DNA of 64,000 nt from assembly GCF_050947875.1 (NCBI RefSeq), contig NW_027460390.1, positions 2,660,232-2,724,231 of the forward strand, in the 5' to 3' direction. The translations under genes were made by a program, and so were the position numbers. Of the stretch, positions 53,477 through 64,000 are shown piece after piece. The notes under the pieces were generated by a model. It worked only from the letters and a program-made list of their open reading frames with translations. It was not told the DNA's origin and ran no database searches. Numbering within the stretch: the stretch's first letter is position 1; every line of letters begins with the position of its first letter. Source of the stretch: Dermacentor variabilis (lineage: Eukaryota; Arthropoda; Arachnida; Ixodida; Ixodidae).

Positions 53477-53930
53477 CCGGGTGTTTCTACAGAGACTCGA
53501 AGTTATATCTAAAAATCGCCGTTTAGAAGTGATGGTAAGGTTTCTTCGTAGACATGGTGTCAGTGGTGGCACCCACTGGTTGAGGGCCGATATGAAAAAT
53601 TAGTCAGTAATGAACAAAAAAAAACATTTTTAACTTATTTGTTTCAGCGGGCTCATCGCAATTCCGGAATTGAAGATCTCTCCGTACAAGTCATATCAAC
53701 TTTTAGATGCGGACAATGCCATTAGCCGCGGAACAGTGGCACGAAGGATATTGCCTACCAAGCGCGCGAAACCGAAGCTGGGAAGCTGGAGCGAGTGCAC
53801 AAGCCGCGTCCCTCGAGGCGACGTTCACTGTATGTCACCCAGCAGTGGGCAGCCAATGTTCTGCGATAACCAGGAGCAGCAGCTCGCAGGACGATACTTC
53901 TGCCCCCCCCCCCCCAAAAAAAAACAGCTT
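53477..53930 (+). mobile_element. Probable DNA transposon left part with CCGGGTGTTTC end
   Basis: CCGGGTGTTTCTACAGAGAC looks like the terminus of a Tc1/mariner-like element. The next 450 bp have a frame with GTVARRI and KLERVHKPRP-like words but no certain domain. Ends in C13A9. Confidence 0.3.
53903..53924. repeat. C13-A9 homopolymer
   Basis: Thirteen C followed by nine A; prone to sequencing error. Confidence 0.9.
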
Positions 53931-54550
53931 AAGGGTCTTAATGGAGAAACGAAGAGCATAGGTATTTTTTAAGCCATGCCTGGAATAAATTTTGATTTGT
54001 GTGCCGCTAATTTGAGCACTTTGAGCGTCTGTCCTCTGCACTCTTTTTCATCCCGTCCGTATTTCTGCTCAGCGAGACTACACTGATTTTGCATCCTGCC
54101 GACGATATTCCAATAAGAGAAAGAAACTGCTCGAAGATCGATATTGCCAGATTGGAGTAAAAATAAACATTGCCTTAATACTACCATATAGAGACTCGAC
54201 AATATGCTCTAGTGACTGGGATAGCTTTGCGGTGCCGTATCTGATTTTCTTTTTCAAAACAGACAAACGAATTGCCATGTTAATATTTGTAGCTTCACTC
54301 TACTTGTCTGTTTATGATTCATTTCACTGATATTGATTTCGGAAATTCTTTATTATTACGTTTTTGTTGTCTTCTCGTTTATTACATCATTAATAATTTT
54401 GCTTCAGGTAGTCTCACTGCTCACGTTTCTGTTCTGAGAAAATGATTTTCATAAGTTCACCCGAAGACATCTCTCGTCACCCAGTTCTTGGCATATTCCC
54501 CGAGTAAGTACGCTTCAGAAATGCGTATTCTTCATCGTCGTTAGCATCAT

Positions 54551-55557
54551 CATTGTTTTCACTGTTACGCACGCTCCTGCACAAGACAAAGAAAGCGATG
54601 TCTCCTTTCTGCCCTGCTCGTTCTTCTACGACGGCATATTCCTGGACGCTGTCGGCTCCGCAGACGACCAGTCCCTGCAAAAGCCAGCCATCATCATCGA
54701 CCCTTGGTTCCGCTGCAGCAGAGCACCGCCATAGCGTGCCTACGAGGCATTGAGGGCCTCTTGGTACACGCTACGCACCCGCAGCAGAAGCAGCGATGGC
54801 GATTCCGGATGCGGCCTCGGATCATGGCGTGGCGGGTACATCGTTGAGCAACGAGGTTCAACACTACTACTAGCTGCGGTTGCGAGCTCCCCCACCTCCG
54901 GATGCCTTGATGCAGTTCGCACAGGAAAAGAGTGGTTCGGTGGCCACCACGAACGAAAACAAGCGGCGCGTTAGCACCTGCCTGGCAAAGTTGTGGTGTC
55001 CTCTCGCCGACGTCGCCGACAGGGCACACTTCCAGCGGAAGGTCGCCGAAGCTGCCACCGTCCACCGAAGGAAGTACACGGACTACGCCAACCATTCGCG
55101 TGAGGCCCGCCGACGCAAGGAGCACGAGCGCAGTGCCAAACAGGTTAACAGCAAGCTGAAGAACGACAGTTCCTGGGACAAAGAGCAGCAGCCGAGTACT
55201 TCCGTGTTCGCGGTCCAGGGTCGAGGCAGCCCGAACTTCCAGCAGCAACTGCATCCGCGGTCATTGTCGCCGACACCAATGAGCGAACATCAGTGCTGCC
55301 CGAGTCAGCGCTTCGTTCGCCGGTCAGGGAACGCTGATTTTTGTGCCGACACCCGCGGTCCCGGCCACGGCCATGGTTCGCTTATATGCGCGGTCTCACT
55401 ACGTGCACCGGTTCTGCATGCGGCGAGAAAAGGACGGCCCTCTTTGCGTCCGTCGAGGAGGCCGCTGAGAGTGGTGTCCTTGGACAAGGTCGCCAACTAC
55501 GAGTTTACCCGGGTGGAGGGCTTCACCTACGAGCCCTTGAATCGGAATTCAGTTTAA
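54551..55557 (+). pseudogene. SOX-like HMG-box sequence, intronless and broken
   Basis: The frame 54880-55557 begins PPPPDALMQFAQEKSG and continues with KRRVSTCLAKLWCPLAD, HFQRKVAEAATVHRRKYTDY and REARRRKEHE. This is the length and residue pattern of a SOX HMG box (usual RPMNAFM, LG..W..L, F...A..L...H...YPDY.Y.PR) with several consensus positions changed. Before it, 54560-54738 carries SDVSFLPCSFFYDGIFLDA in another frame ending in a stop. No splice sites. The tail to 55557 is low in domain content. I read it as a decayed retrocopy or a fast-diverging SOX-related gene; DNA-binding function is doubtful. Confidence 0.65.
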
Positions 55558-56540
55558 CTGGAATTCAAGTCACGTTTTTTTCCTTAGCGAGATTCAGACC
55601 AGCAGCGTCGACCACCCGGCCATGACCTGTCTATTGAAGAGCCGTCCTCCTTCAGTGCCTCCTTGGAATGTAGAGACGCGTTCCAGCTTCTTACTTCCAC
55701 GAGATGTGACCGCGCCGCAGTGCCACAGGATGTCGCTGTTTCATACGAAAGGTGGCGTGGACGGCAGCGGTTGGTGCCTTCTGATGGTGTCGAGAAGAAA
55801 GCACTTCTTCAATATGTAATAAAAACATAATACGTGCTTTGGCCACGAGTGTCACTATTCAAGTAGTCATGACATCAAACTTTCAATATTTGAGAGTTCG
55901 TAAGAATGTAGAATTCAAATTAAACTTATAAGCTTGCTCTCTGCAAAGAAATTCCCCAGCGCTCTCAAAATCTTTTTCGGTACATGACCATAGAGAAAGT
56001 ATTATCGTTAAAAAAATCGAACTTCTATGGCAGTTATCTAAAACACGCGTATGCATTTGCTACTAATCACCATCTTTTCGACGTCGTATGTGACCGTGTT
56101 TGATATAATGCAGAGAAACGCCACGAAAACCGTACAGAGACATCCATAAGACGACGGCGTCGTGCTTCCCGCAGCGTCGGACAGCATGAGCTTTTTTTTC
56201 CTATTCTGTTACTGCTGCTGCTCTTGGTCACCATCATCATAATCATCATCCATTAGTTCTTGTTGCTCTTTCTCGCCGCTCTTCCCAGGTGCCTACTTGA
56301 GTTTATCTGTCGTAATCTGTACTAGTTGCCGCTGACGCTCCGCATATTTGCTACTCTTGCGAAACACGATAGACATGCGCTTTTGCGCGGCATCAATGGA
56401 ATGGATGTGTATTGCAGTTTTGATCCCTCTAGGAATGGCAATGCGACGCATCAAAGTGGCTTACTTTAAATTACATACTGTAACCCTTCTTTTGAAAACC
56501 TGGTTGAAAAAAAGGGACTTTTTCGTGCCGCGGTCCACGA
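55558..56540. other. Gap, nothing recognised except an (ATC)n patch
   Basis: Simple ATC/ATA repeats at about 56229-56253; otherwise nothing that I can support. Confidence 0.45.
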
Positions 56541-56549
56541 ACTGCCGTT

Positions 56550-57065
56550 TGTGTTGACATATTGAAACGATTCATCACTGTTTTGTAGATTGCAGGGATA
56601 CCGTGTTGTTGTGGGACATTCTCCAAATAACACTTAAATAAAGATTTAGATATTACAGCGTACCCAATTCGTTTCTTACCTTTTAAAGATCCCTGTGATC
56701 CACCATATGATATCTTCATGTTACTTGGCATAGATAGCATTCTGTGCAATCGAATGTTCGACAGGCACTGTGAACCAGCTCGAAACATTTAGTCGCTTTG
56801 TCGAGAGTCTATTGCTTACGTTCGTAGCGTGTGCGCGCACGAGTATAACCGGAGTTTGCAAGTACCCAGAGTTTTATGATGTCCATGTGATACAAGATGC
56901 CACCGACGGGTTGCGCCATAAATGGGTGCGTTTTTTACCTTCGTGTCGGCGCCTCTGTCACACTGTACCGACGCCGAGCTCTCCGCCGACTGTCGGCAGA
57001 TTGTCGGCGTCGATACAGTGTGACAGAGGCGCCGACACGAAGGAAAAACGCTGTCGCTGACAGTC
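56550..57065. repeat. Dispersed repeat joining two otherwise separate families
   Basis: 56550-56685 matches 1395-1528 and 56690-57065 matches 26027-26365. Here they are adjacent, so the other two sites are probably partial copies of one longer unit. Confidence 0.65.
56938..57043. repeat. 39/40-nt palindrome
   Basis: Arms 56938-56977 and 57004-57043 pair with one mismatch, spacer 26 bp. It begins CCTTCGTGTCGGCGCC. A shorter inner match CCGACTGTCGG lies in the spacer. Confidence 0.92.
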
Positions 57066-57079
57066 GTGTGAGTGAACCT

Positions 57080-57280
57080 TTACCAATCGGCATTCTCCAG
57101 GCGCGCTGCTTGTGGCGGGCACGGCGGCCTATCGTGCAAGTCGAATTCGTCGCTTCCGCTGTCACTTTCGTCCATGTAAGCCTGACCTTCAGGTGCTACT
57201 TCATCAGGATCTAAATTCTGAGCACGTACGCAAGGTAAAATACTTTGTTCCTGCTCGTTGAGGTCATCCTGAGACGACAT
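57080..57280 (-). other. Acidic ORF of 66 aa, origin unknown
   Basis: ATG at 57280: MSSQDDLNEQEQSIL, then YMDESDSGSDEFDLHD and a stop just beyond the palindrome. The acidic start resembles N-termini of piggyBac-type transposases, but there is no catalytic part. Could be a truncated transposase or chance. Confidence 0.3.
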
Positions 57281-59022
57281 CGGAAATCAGAAGCACACAC
57301 TTGGCTACAGAAACACGAACGGCGTATCACGTGTAAAAGCGTCGTTTCGTTTTCGATGCGCTTGATTTCGTTTTGACTAGTGAAATACGAAAGCAGTAGG
57401 ACAAAAAACTGCAAAAAACACGTAGCTATTATCGCAGAAATACTTTAACACTTTGGAAAACATGAATCGCAGTAACATCGATTTAACAAACAAAATGATA
57501 TTTTCTCACACCTACGGCCGCGCTTGTCATCTTCCTCCCACTAGTGCCGGCCTATAATCGCTATCGCGTTCGCCTATCACAGTTTTCACCATGCTTCCAG
57601 TGAACGACTTCATTCTCACTCCGGATCGAAAAATTCTGACAAGAAATGTTCCACGGCGTTTTCCGCGTTACTACTTTGGGATTAGACGCTCTGGCCGGTA
57701 AGCTACCATTGCACTAAAAAAGTGGGTACCATAAAAATTTGTTGTCCGTTCCTTTAATGAGATGCGAAAGAGGAACTTACATTTCACAAAGTTCCAATGA
57801 ATATTTTCCTTTACAGTCACGTCGGTCTAAGTGGCTTAACTTCATTGTAGCCCTTCTATAGCGTACATCTGCAAGGTTAACCTGATTTCTTGCAAACTTG
57901 TCTTTGCAACATCGAAAAGGAACGCACCTTCCTACAAGGGGACGTGTAATCTTTTTGTGCCAGTCATGTTTGGGCAGCGTTTATGATTTCCGAAGCCCCG
58001 TTTAGGCACCTTCTATGTGTCACGAGATGTCTCAGTGTTTCCTGCACACCATAGTGGTATCGGCTGCGGGTATCATCGATGTACAATCGTTGTGCTGTTA
58101 GCGAAGTTCAAAATTACCCAGAAACCTCGTCGCTAGCATCATTGTTGTGGTTTTGCAACTACACCAATGCTGCATTCTCCACTTCCTTTTTGTCGGTTCC
58201 TTCCTTGCTAGTTTCGTCGCCACTCATCACCTGAGCCGTTGTCTCTGAAACCTGTCATATCCTCAGCAGCAGAATCCCTCAAAATTAATCTTGAAAAGCA
58301 CATCCGAGCTATTTTAAAATAAGTAGAAACAGTGCTTGGGCATGTTTCGCAACTCTGCAGTGAAAAGTAACTGTGAACCTCAAATGTTATGCAAGGTATT
58401 GACAAACAAACGCTTTATTAAATTGGTTTTTCTTATCCTCAGCTATTTTTCGTCTCATTTGTTATCCGTGCACAATTTCCCGCGAAATTTGCATCTGTCA
58501 TTTATATGGGATGGACAATGTCCTTTTTAGAAGCTGAGTTCAGAAGTACCCTACATAACCTTCCATTCTCTCCTATCCCTTACAAAAATGAGTTTACACT
58601 GTCTATAGAAAGTCTATAGACTTCTTGTAGACGAGTTTGGCTTTCTAGAGATTTGGTTTTTTTGCTGAGACAAAGTCTATAGTTTGTTGAGAAAAGGTGA
58701 TAAGGTTTGTAATTCTTTTGGTCTACTCGCATATAGTCGGTTTATAGAAAAAAGTCGATAACATGTTTGTTTCTTTTCGTCTGCTTCCCCTCTACACTCG
58801 AAAACAAAATTACACCCTTTTGGTTGTGTCTTACCGCACAACAATAAACGTCATCCGTCTTGTCTGCGTTTCCTTCCTTTAACGCTGCGAGCCCGGTACT
58901 TCCCAGTAACACGGCCGCTCAATGGAACGCACTTGGTGCGGCCCGTCGCGTCGGCCGAGAGAGGCGTGACGCGCCTAGTTCCCATCGCCACCGCTGCAGC
59001 GCTACTGCTCCGGGACAGTTGC

Positions 59023-59043
59023 GGGGGGGGGGGGGGGGGGGGG
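59023..59043. repeat. G21 homopolymer
   Basis: Twenty-one consecutive G. Length is likely unreliable in any assembly. Confidence 0.92.
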
Positions 59044-59595
59044 AAGAGAGATGTGCTCACCGCCCGCCGCGGCCGCGCGGTCAGGGCTGCATTTGTTCCG
59101 ATAAAGAGCTGTGTAGCGGTGTTTCACAAAATATGAATGGTAATGCCGACTGGCGATTTGCTACTGATAGCAGTACGACAGCATCGCTGCAGTTGTCAGC
59201 GACAGTTTGTGTCGGAAGTCACATATGTTCGGGGCGCTTCTTCGAGCGTTCGCCTATTCACTAACTCGCGTTCGACACACACGAAGCCGGTTATCCGCTA
59301 TATTAACTTGTTGCATATAATTAGTTGGTTAGCATAAAAATGCTCGTTTTAAGAAGTCTGAACAGTCTGGTCCACAATTAGAGCCGATTATTAACCCTCT
59401 TTTCCGTTTCTGGACATGCAGCAATTTACTGCATTATAGTTCAGCCGGTTCACGGGTATGTGCGGAAATATTTTGCAAATGGGCACTACTAGCCTACATC
59501 AATGGTCGAAAAGAAAACAATAAAGCGAGAAGTCAGTAGGTTGAGTCCAGTTTTCCTTTTCATTTCAAAGTTCATGTACACAGAATCTGAAAGCG

Positions 59596-59943
59596 TTACA
59601 AGCGCAGAGCTTTCCTCGAGAGAGGTTTATGTGTAAGCAAAATTTTTTCCACTGTCGAATTCAGGCTGCTAGCCCAGTTCGTCAACAATGGTCTTATGAG
59701 CTTGCTCGAAAATACTCTGCAGAGGTCCTCAGCGTGGTTGCGATCCTCTTTTTCACAAGTCAGCGCCGGACATTGTGTGAAATGATGAAGTTGTGCTGAC
59801 ATCAAGGTGTTGCATAGCCTGCTGGTTCGTCTGACGTCTGAGCACTTCATGACCTTGGTGACGAAGGTGCGTACAAGCTTACACAGGCCAACTGCTTCTA
59901 TTGTTGGGTACCTTAGCCATCCAGCGTCAACGTTGCGGATCAA
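59596..59943 (-). pseudogene. Transposase C-terminal fragment
   Basis: RTFVTKVMKCSDVRRTSRL, MSAQLHHFTQC, EKEDRNHAEDLCRVFSSKL and IRPLLTNWA form a 115-residue frame downstream of the THAP fragment on the same strand. The spacing and the LHH.....C motif fit the distal part of a P-type THAP transposase. Assignment by gestalt only. Confidence 0.4.
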
Positions 59944-60098
59944 TCCATAAATTGCTTCAGCTGGCCTCGCTGCTTATTGAAGAAGAAGTTTGCAGGAATT
60001 ACAAGCCACCTGAAGACGAGCATAACAATTTAGCTTGAAAAACGGTACTAAAAGAACACAATCTATTATATTCGTAATGAAATCAACCACAGACATAT

Positions 60099-60250
<152 letters not shown>

Positions 60251-60425
60251 TAGTCACATAAACAAAGGATAAAAGAATGCAAGCCTAATTCATTTTTTTA
60301 AACTTGTAAAACAAGTGTACCTTTTCCTCACATGCGCGTGCAACGTAGCCGTTCAGGTATATGCTAACTCTATATCAGCTACTAGCTCAGTCCACATGGT
60401 GATGAATTCAAGCTCACTCGAGAAC

Positions 60426-60660
60426 TCACTGGCTGCAGATGAGATGGCAGCTGGCAAGACAAGTTTCACCATCCTGCATGGGAATTTTAACGGCTGCTTT
60501 CGCCAACCATGGCGAAACCAGGTTCTTCAACCATGCTGCCCGCCGTTTAGGATCGCACGGGAATTCATGATATCGGATCGTCGGATCCCTCCTTGCATTG
60601 GTGCTGCACAGCGGACACACAGCAGTTGCGCGGCATGGCACTGTCTGTGCCAAAACGTCT
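60426..60660 (-). pseudogene. THAP domain of the long-TIR element, degraded
   Basis: Reads CPLCSTNARRDP, RYHEFPCDPKRRAAWLKNL, VKIPMQDGETC and SCHLICSQ. THAP hallmarks visible: C-x2-C, FP, AAWLKNL, C..; the last C-x2-H is blurred. It starts a frame of 137 aa at 60839 whose first 70 residues are not typical and probably 5' flank. N-terminal DNA-binding part of the transposase. Confidence 0.6.
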
Positions 60661-61994
60661 GTTCGCACCGTACACGATAACACACGTGCGCAGATCCAGT
60701 AGGGCAGTCGTATATCATAAAGAAACCTGCTGCGACGCGTGAGACCCACTGGCTCAGCGGCGCTCGGGCGCTCTTCCTCCTGCAAAGCGTCCCGGAGCAG
60801 TGGCGCCCCGACGGCGGAAACTGTAAGCTCTCGCATCACGCCCTCGCCCAGTAAAACCGGCGCGACGCGACGGGCCGCACCAAGTGCGTTTCTATTGAGC
60901 GGCCGTGCCAGTAACGAACGGCATACGCGTTATCAGCGTGACATATCATTCCCGACAGGAAAGTAGCGGGCGCGGCATTTTCAAGAAAAGAAACGAAAGC
61001 AAGGCAGATGACGATTATTGTTGTCTGGCAGATATGCACCCCAAAGGGTGTATCTTTGTCTGAGAGTGTGCAGGCTACCTGTAGACGAAAGTCGATACAA
61101 TCTCTATTTAGTTTTGTTAATTCTTTGTCTATAGATTGTCTATAGAAGAAAGTCGATAAGATGATGGTTTCTTTCTGTCTACTTCCGCTCTATAGAATAT
61201 TTATAGAAAAAAGTCAATATCGTCTCTATTTATAATTGTTCATTCTTCATTTAAAGACTGTCTACAGACGGGAGTCGACAAGGTGTTGATTCTTTTTGTC
61301 TACTGCGGGTTTATAGATTGCCTATACAAGAAAGTCAATAACATTTTCGTTTCTTTTTGTCTACTTTCGCGGTATAGATTACCTTTAGACAAAAGCCGAT
61401 ACAGTCTCTATATAGTCTTGCTGATTATTCGTTTATAGACGAGAGTCGATAAGGTGTTGATTATATTTTTCGACGCTCAGTTTATAGATTGTCTATGGAC
61501 AAAAGTTGATACGGTTGATACGCCGTTCCTTCTTGTCTGTTTCCGCTCTCTGTAGACTACCTAAACACAAAAGTCGATACAGTTTCTATTTATTATTGTT
61601 TATTCTTGTTCTATAGATTGTCTTAGACGAGAGTCGATAACGTGTTGATTTTTTTTGTCTACTGCCAGTTTATAGGTTATCTATAGACAAAAACTAATAA
61701 GTTTTCTATTTCTTTTTGTCTACTGCCCTTCTTTAGTCGGTCTATAGTAAAACGTCGATATGATTCTTGTTTCCTTTTGTCTACATCTGCACCATAGACT
61801 ACCTGTAGACAACATTCGATACAGTCTCCGTTTATCCCTGTTGATTCTTTGTCTGTAAACTGTCCATAGACGAGAGTCAATAAGGTGTACATTTCTTTCT
61901 GTCTATTGCGAGTCCATAAATTTCTTCACACATACGCGCATGCACATACTCACGTGCACACAGATATAAATATATATGTAAACGAGAAGCAAAG

Positions 61995-62365
61995 GGGTTA
62001 ACCGAGGGGCCCGATTTTTATTAGTCATATCATAAGAAGCCAACAAACACTGACCCCAAGAACAACATAGGGGAAATGACTTGTGCTTAATAAATGAAAT
62101 GAAGAAACGATAAATAATGGAAATTAAAGTGGATGAAAAAACAACTTGCCGCAGGTGGGAACCGAACCCACAACCTTCACATTTTGCGTGCGATGCTCTA
62201 CCAATTGAGCTACCGCGGCTTCGTTTCCCCGTCCATTTTCTTGAGTATTTATGTGTCCTAGTGGAACCCTGGAAGTGTTAGCCAGCGCCACCACTCACAG
62301 ACCTTGGCGGCGGACGTGGTACGTCCTTTTTGCCGCAGGCGTCACGAGAACGTGATCTTCTTTGT

Positions 62366-62366
<1 letters not shown>
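61995..62366 (-). repeat. tRNA-headed SINE with upstream 5' module
   Basis: On the minus strand, about 145 bp of 5' sequence (GGCGGCGGACGTGG and AGCGCCACC on the plus strand), then a tRNA-like block at 62219-62148, then a 150-bp body ending with CCGAGGGGCCCGAT inverted. The tRNA-like part sits in the middle, unlike Ruka. Other copies at 7420-7670 and 10708-10770. Confidence 0.75.
62148..62219 (-). tRNA. tRNA-like part of the SINE, not a functional tRNA
   Basis: 72 nt form a full cloverleaf: acceptor GCCGCGG/CTGCGGC, D arm GCTC/GAGC, anticodon stem TCGCA/TGTGA, T arm GTGGG-TTCGGTT-CCCAC. Boxes A (TAGCTCAATTGG) and B (GGTTCGGTTCC) are present. The base before the anticodon is G instead of the universal U (anticodon CAA in the loop), and it is embedded in the SINE. 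So it is a polymerase III promoter part, not a translation tRNA. A tRNA scan may call it. Confidence 0.7.

Positions 62367-62368
<2 letters not shown>

Positions 62369-62422
<54 letters not shown>
62369..62422. repeat. (TA)n microsatellite between SINE and Penelope end
   Basis: About 27 TA units. Lies exactly at the junction of the SINE 5' end and the Penelope 3' end. Confidence 0.95.
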
Positions 62423-62425
<3 letters not shown>

Positions 62426-62509
62426 GTTTTCTTCAAAGTTCAGCACGCAGGACCCGACGTAAAATACGCAGGAAAGAGACGACGAACTTTTTGGGAGACT
62501 TCTTTTTCT

Positions 62510-62548
62510 TACTTAACGTTTTCGGCTGGTGGACCAGCCTTCGTCAGA
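62510..62548 (-). ncRNA. Hammerhead-ribozyme-like core in the Penelope element
   Basis: The minus strand reads CTGACGA, the hairpin GGCTGG-TCCA-CCAGCC, then GAAA. CUGANGA, stem II and GAAA are the conserved core of hammerhead ribozymes, and Penelope-like elements are known carriers of minimal type I hammerheads. Stem III after GAAA (ACGTTAAGT) is very short and not obviously canonical, so activity is uncertain. Confidence 0.55.
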
Positions 62549-63010
62549 GTACAGTAACGCATGGACAACACATACACAGCTTTAAAGGCACCGTATCACG
62601 AGCAGAGGGCGCGCTATCTACACTGACTAGACCATACACTGCGCATCATAAATCATTATCATTGCGCATTATAAATGATTGTACATGACGCGCATTTTGG
62701 AATATACAAAAAATGAAATGCAGATGTGTTCACGATACAATACATACAAACATGACTCTCAAGTAAGTGCCAGCGGTTACAATGGTTATGTGTAGTGAAA
62801 ACAAAATGACTTACACGTGCAGATACAATGGCGTGATGTTTGACACATGGCATCTCTAAGTGCAACCTCGAATTATCTAAAAATGTAATATGTTAAGCGT
62901 ACAACTTCGAGCCACAGCGACATACGTCAAAAAAGCCACATGTAAAATAAGAGACAGAAAAAAGCGCTGAAATCATGTCTGTACACTGTGCGGGAAGTGT
63001 ATATTTGTGC

Positions 63011-64000
63011 TCAATCTAAAGTTAGACAGGTTAGTTTTCCTTTGTTTTCATTTATTCCAGACGAGACAGTGTTAAATTTGTGAATCAGGTAAGATTCGCG
63101 AAGCTCGCGGTCATGGTTGGTGCGGAATGCAGATTCGAGTATTGTTACTTTGAGATTATTAAATGAGTGGCCCGGCATGTTAACATGTTTCGAGAGTGGT
63201 AGATTTGGTTGGGATTTGGCATGTGACCTGTGGTTGTTAAAGCGGATCCTGAAAGGTGTCTCAGTCTGGCCTATGTATTGCATGTGGCAAGTGCCGCACT
63301 CGAGCAAGTACACTACGTTATATGAATCACAGTTGAAACTGCCTTTAATAGTGAACATGAATTGGCTGGCTGTGCTGGTGGCAGTTAATGTAGGCGTTAT
63401 ATGAGCGCAGACTTTGCAACGTGGTTTATTGCAGCGGCTGCAACCGGTCGGATTAGAAGTGGCGATTTTTGAAGACGTTAGTATGTCACCTATGTTTTTC
63501 GAACGTCTATACACGACACGAGGTGGCTCAGGAAAAATGGCTTTTAACCTGTCGCTTTGGGTAAGAATGTTATAGTGTTTGCGGAGTATGCCTGAGACCT
63601 TAGGGTTAGATGCGGAATGTGTGAGTATCAAATTAGTCGACTGGGAGCCACTGGGCTTGTTCCTGCCTTTAAGAAAGTCCATCCGGTCATATCCTGCCGC
63701 TCGGTGTATCGCGTCATCGATCATCTTCTCTGGATATTTACGGTTGAGAAGTTTCTTTTTGAGTTCCTGGCAACAAGAATTAAAATCGCCTTCTTCGGAA
63801 CATATGCGCTTAAAGCGCTGTGCCTGGCTATATGGAATCGCAGTCTTACAATGACGCACGTGGCTGCTTTCAAAATGAAGAAATTGATGATTATCAGTTG
63901 GCTTTTTGTAGAGTTTTGTGGTTAGGCGTCCATCGGCAATGGTAATCGTCACGTCAAGGAAGTCTACAGATGACGGTGAGTAATGATGCGTGAATTTGAT
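63011..64000 (-). CDS. Penelope polyprotein: RT end and GIY-YIG endonuclease (partial)
   Basis: Open from the window edge to a TGA at 63011. Begins with the last RT block (HHYSPSSVDFLDVTI), then LTTKLYKKPTD, the thumb helices (PYSQAQRFKRIC), and a linker with the Cys cluster GCSRCNKPRCKVC. The GIY-YIG domain follows, with VVYLLECGTCHMQYIGQTE, the Arg in FRIRFNNHRS, and a Glu/His-rich end (NHDRELRESYLIHKFNT). The endonuclease makes the nick used for target-primed copying. No stops in the visible part; 5' end unseen. Confidence 0.88.
   Translation of the reverse strand: MKFTHHYSPSSVDFLDVTITIADGRLTTKLYKKPTDNHQFLHFESSHVRHCKTAIPYSQAQRFKRICSEEGDFNSCCQELKKKLLNRKYPEKMIDDAIHRAAGYDRMDFLKGRNKPSGSQSTNLILTHSASNPKVSGILRKHYNILTQSDRLKAIFPEPPRVVYRRSKNIGDILTSSKIATSNPTGCSRCNKPRCKVCAHITPTLTATSTASQFMFTIKGSFNCDSYNVVYLLECGTCHMQYIGQTETPFRIRFNNHRSHAKSQPNLPLSKHVNMPGHSFNNLKVTILESAFRTNHDRELRESYLIHKFNTVSSGINENKGKLTCLTLD

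Larger units (their letters stand above)
62430..64000 (-). mobile_element. Penelope-like retroelement, 3' part, runs off the window
   Basis: Minus strand. The right edge holds RT C-terminus plus GIY-YIG endonuclease (63011-64000), followed by about 580 bp of 3' sequence with a hammerhead-like core. Penelope elements combine exactly these domains and are distinct from LINEs. The RT N-terminus lies beyond 64000. Confidence 0.85.

Noticed and set aside
62148..62219. Genuine nuclear tRNA gene
   Set aside because: G at the position before the anticodon, and the block is embedded in a SINE with other copies in the window.

Overview
This is a eukaryotic, almost certainly arthropod window, and most likely hard tick (Ixodidae). 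The reasons are a spliced host gene, a tRNA-Ser-like SINE that I recognise as the tick element Ruka, a second tick-type tRNA-headed SINE, and a dense load of LINE, Penelope, Ty3, hAT, Kolobok-like and Tc1/mariner-like elements. No bacterial, phage, CRISPR or plasmid features are visible. The tick assignment is inference from repeat families.

The only convincing intact host gene is on the minus strand between 24818 and 3827. I rebuilt it from ten exons that all have GT-AG splice sites and compatible phases. Together they give 1530 bp, an open frame of 509 residues, from an ATG at 24818 to a TAA at 3827. The protein resembles the uncharacterised metazoan proteins often labelled 'sterile alpha motif domain-containing protein 3-like'. 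It has a PB1/ubiquitin-like N-terminus, a [10 protein letters not shown] core module and a C-terminal module. Its introns hold most of the first 25 kb of transposon debris: two TTAA-flanked THAP/Kolobok-like elements (one lies just beyond the 3' end), a hAT-like element, a Ty3 element split by Ruka, and a 5'-truncated LINE.

From 26 to 34 kb there is a decayed LINE, then copy A of a long two-copy repeat. Its second half is a minisatellite of about 65 bp units. Copy A is interrupted by a 2.9 kb hAT-type element with a perfect 8-bp target duplication, which itself carries nested MITEs. Copy B (57.8-62.0 kb) is colinear with copy A unit by unit, but is interrupted by a different element, a long-TIR THAP transposon.

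From 34785 to 40437 lies a full-length non-LTR retrotransposon on the minus strand. Both ORFs are open (584 aa gag-like; about 1212 aa endonuclease-RT-RNase H) and it has a perfect 11-bp target-site duplication, so it is the best candidate for a recently mobile element here. From 40.4 to 57.7 kb are a Tc1/mariner-like relic, an exon-like tandem repeat, a 1.4 kb inverted repeat pair separated by 3.3 kb, a small hAT MITE with perfect TSD, a decayed SOX-like HMG-box sequence and a 39/40-nt palindrome.

The right edge holds a tRNA-headed SINE and a Penelope-like element that runs off the window. It has the RT C-terminus, a GIY-YIG endonuclease and a hammerhead-ribozyme-like core. Apart from the host gene, the contents are mobile elements nested in mobile elements rather than a set of cooperating genes.
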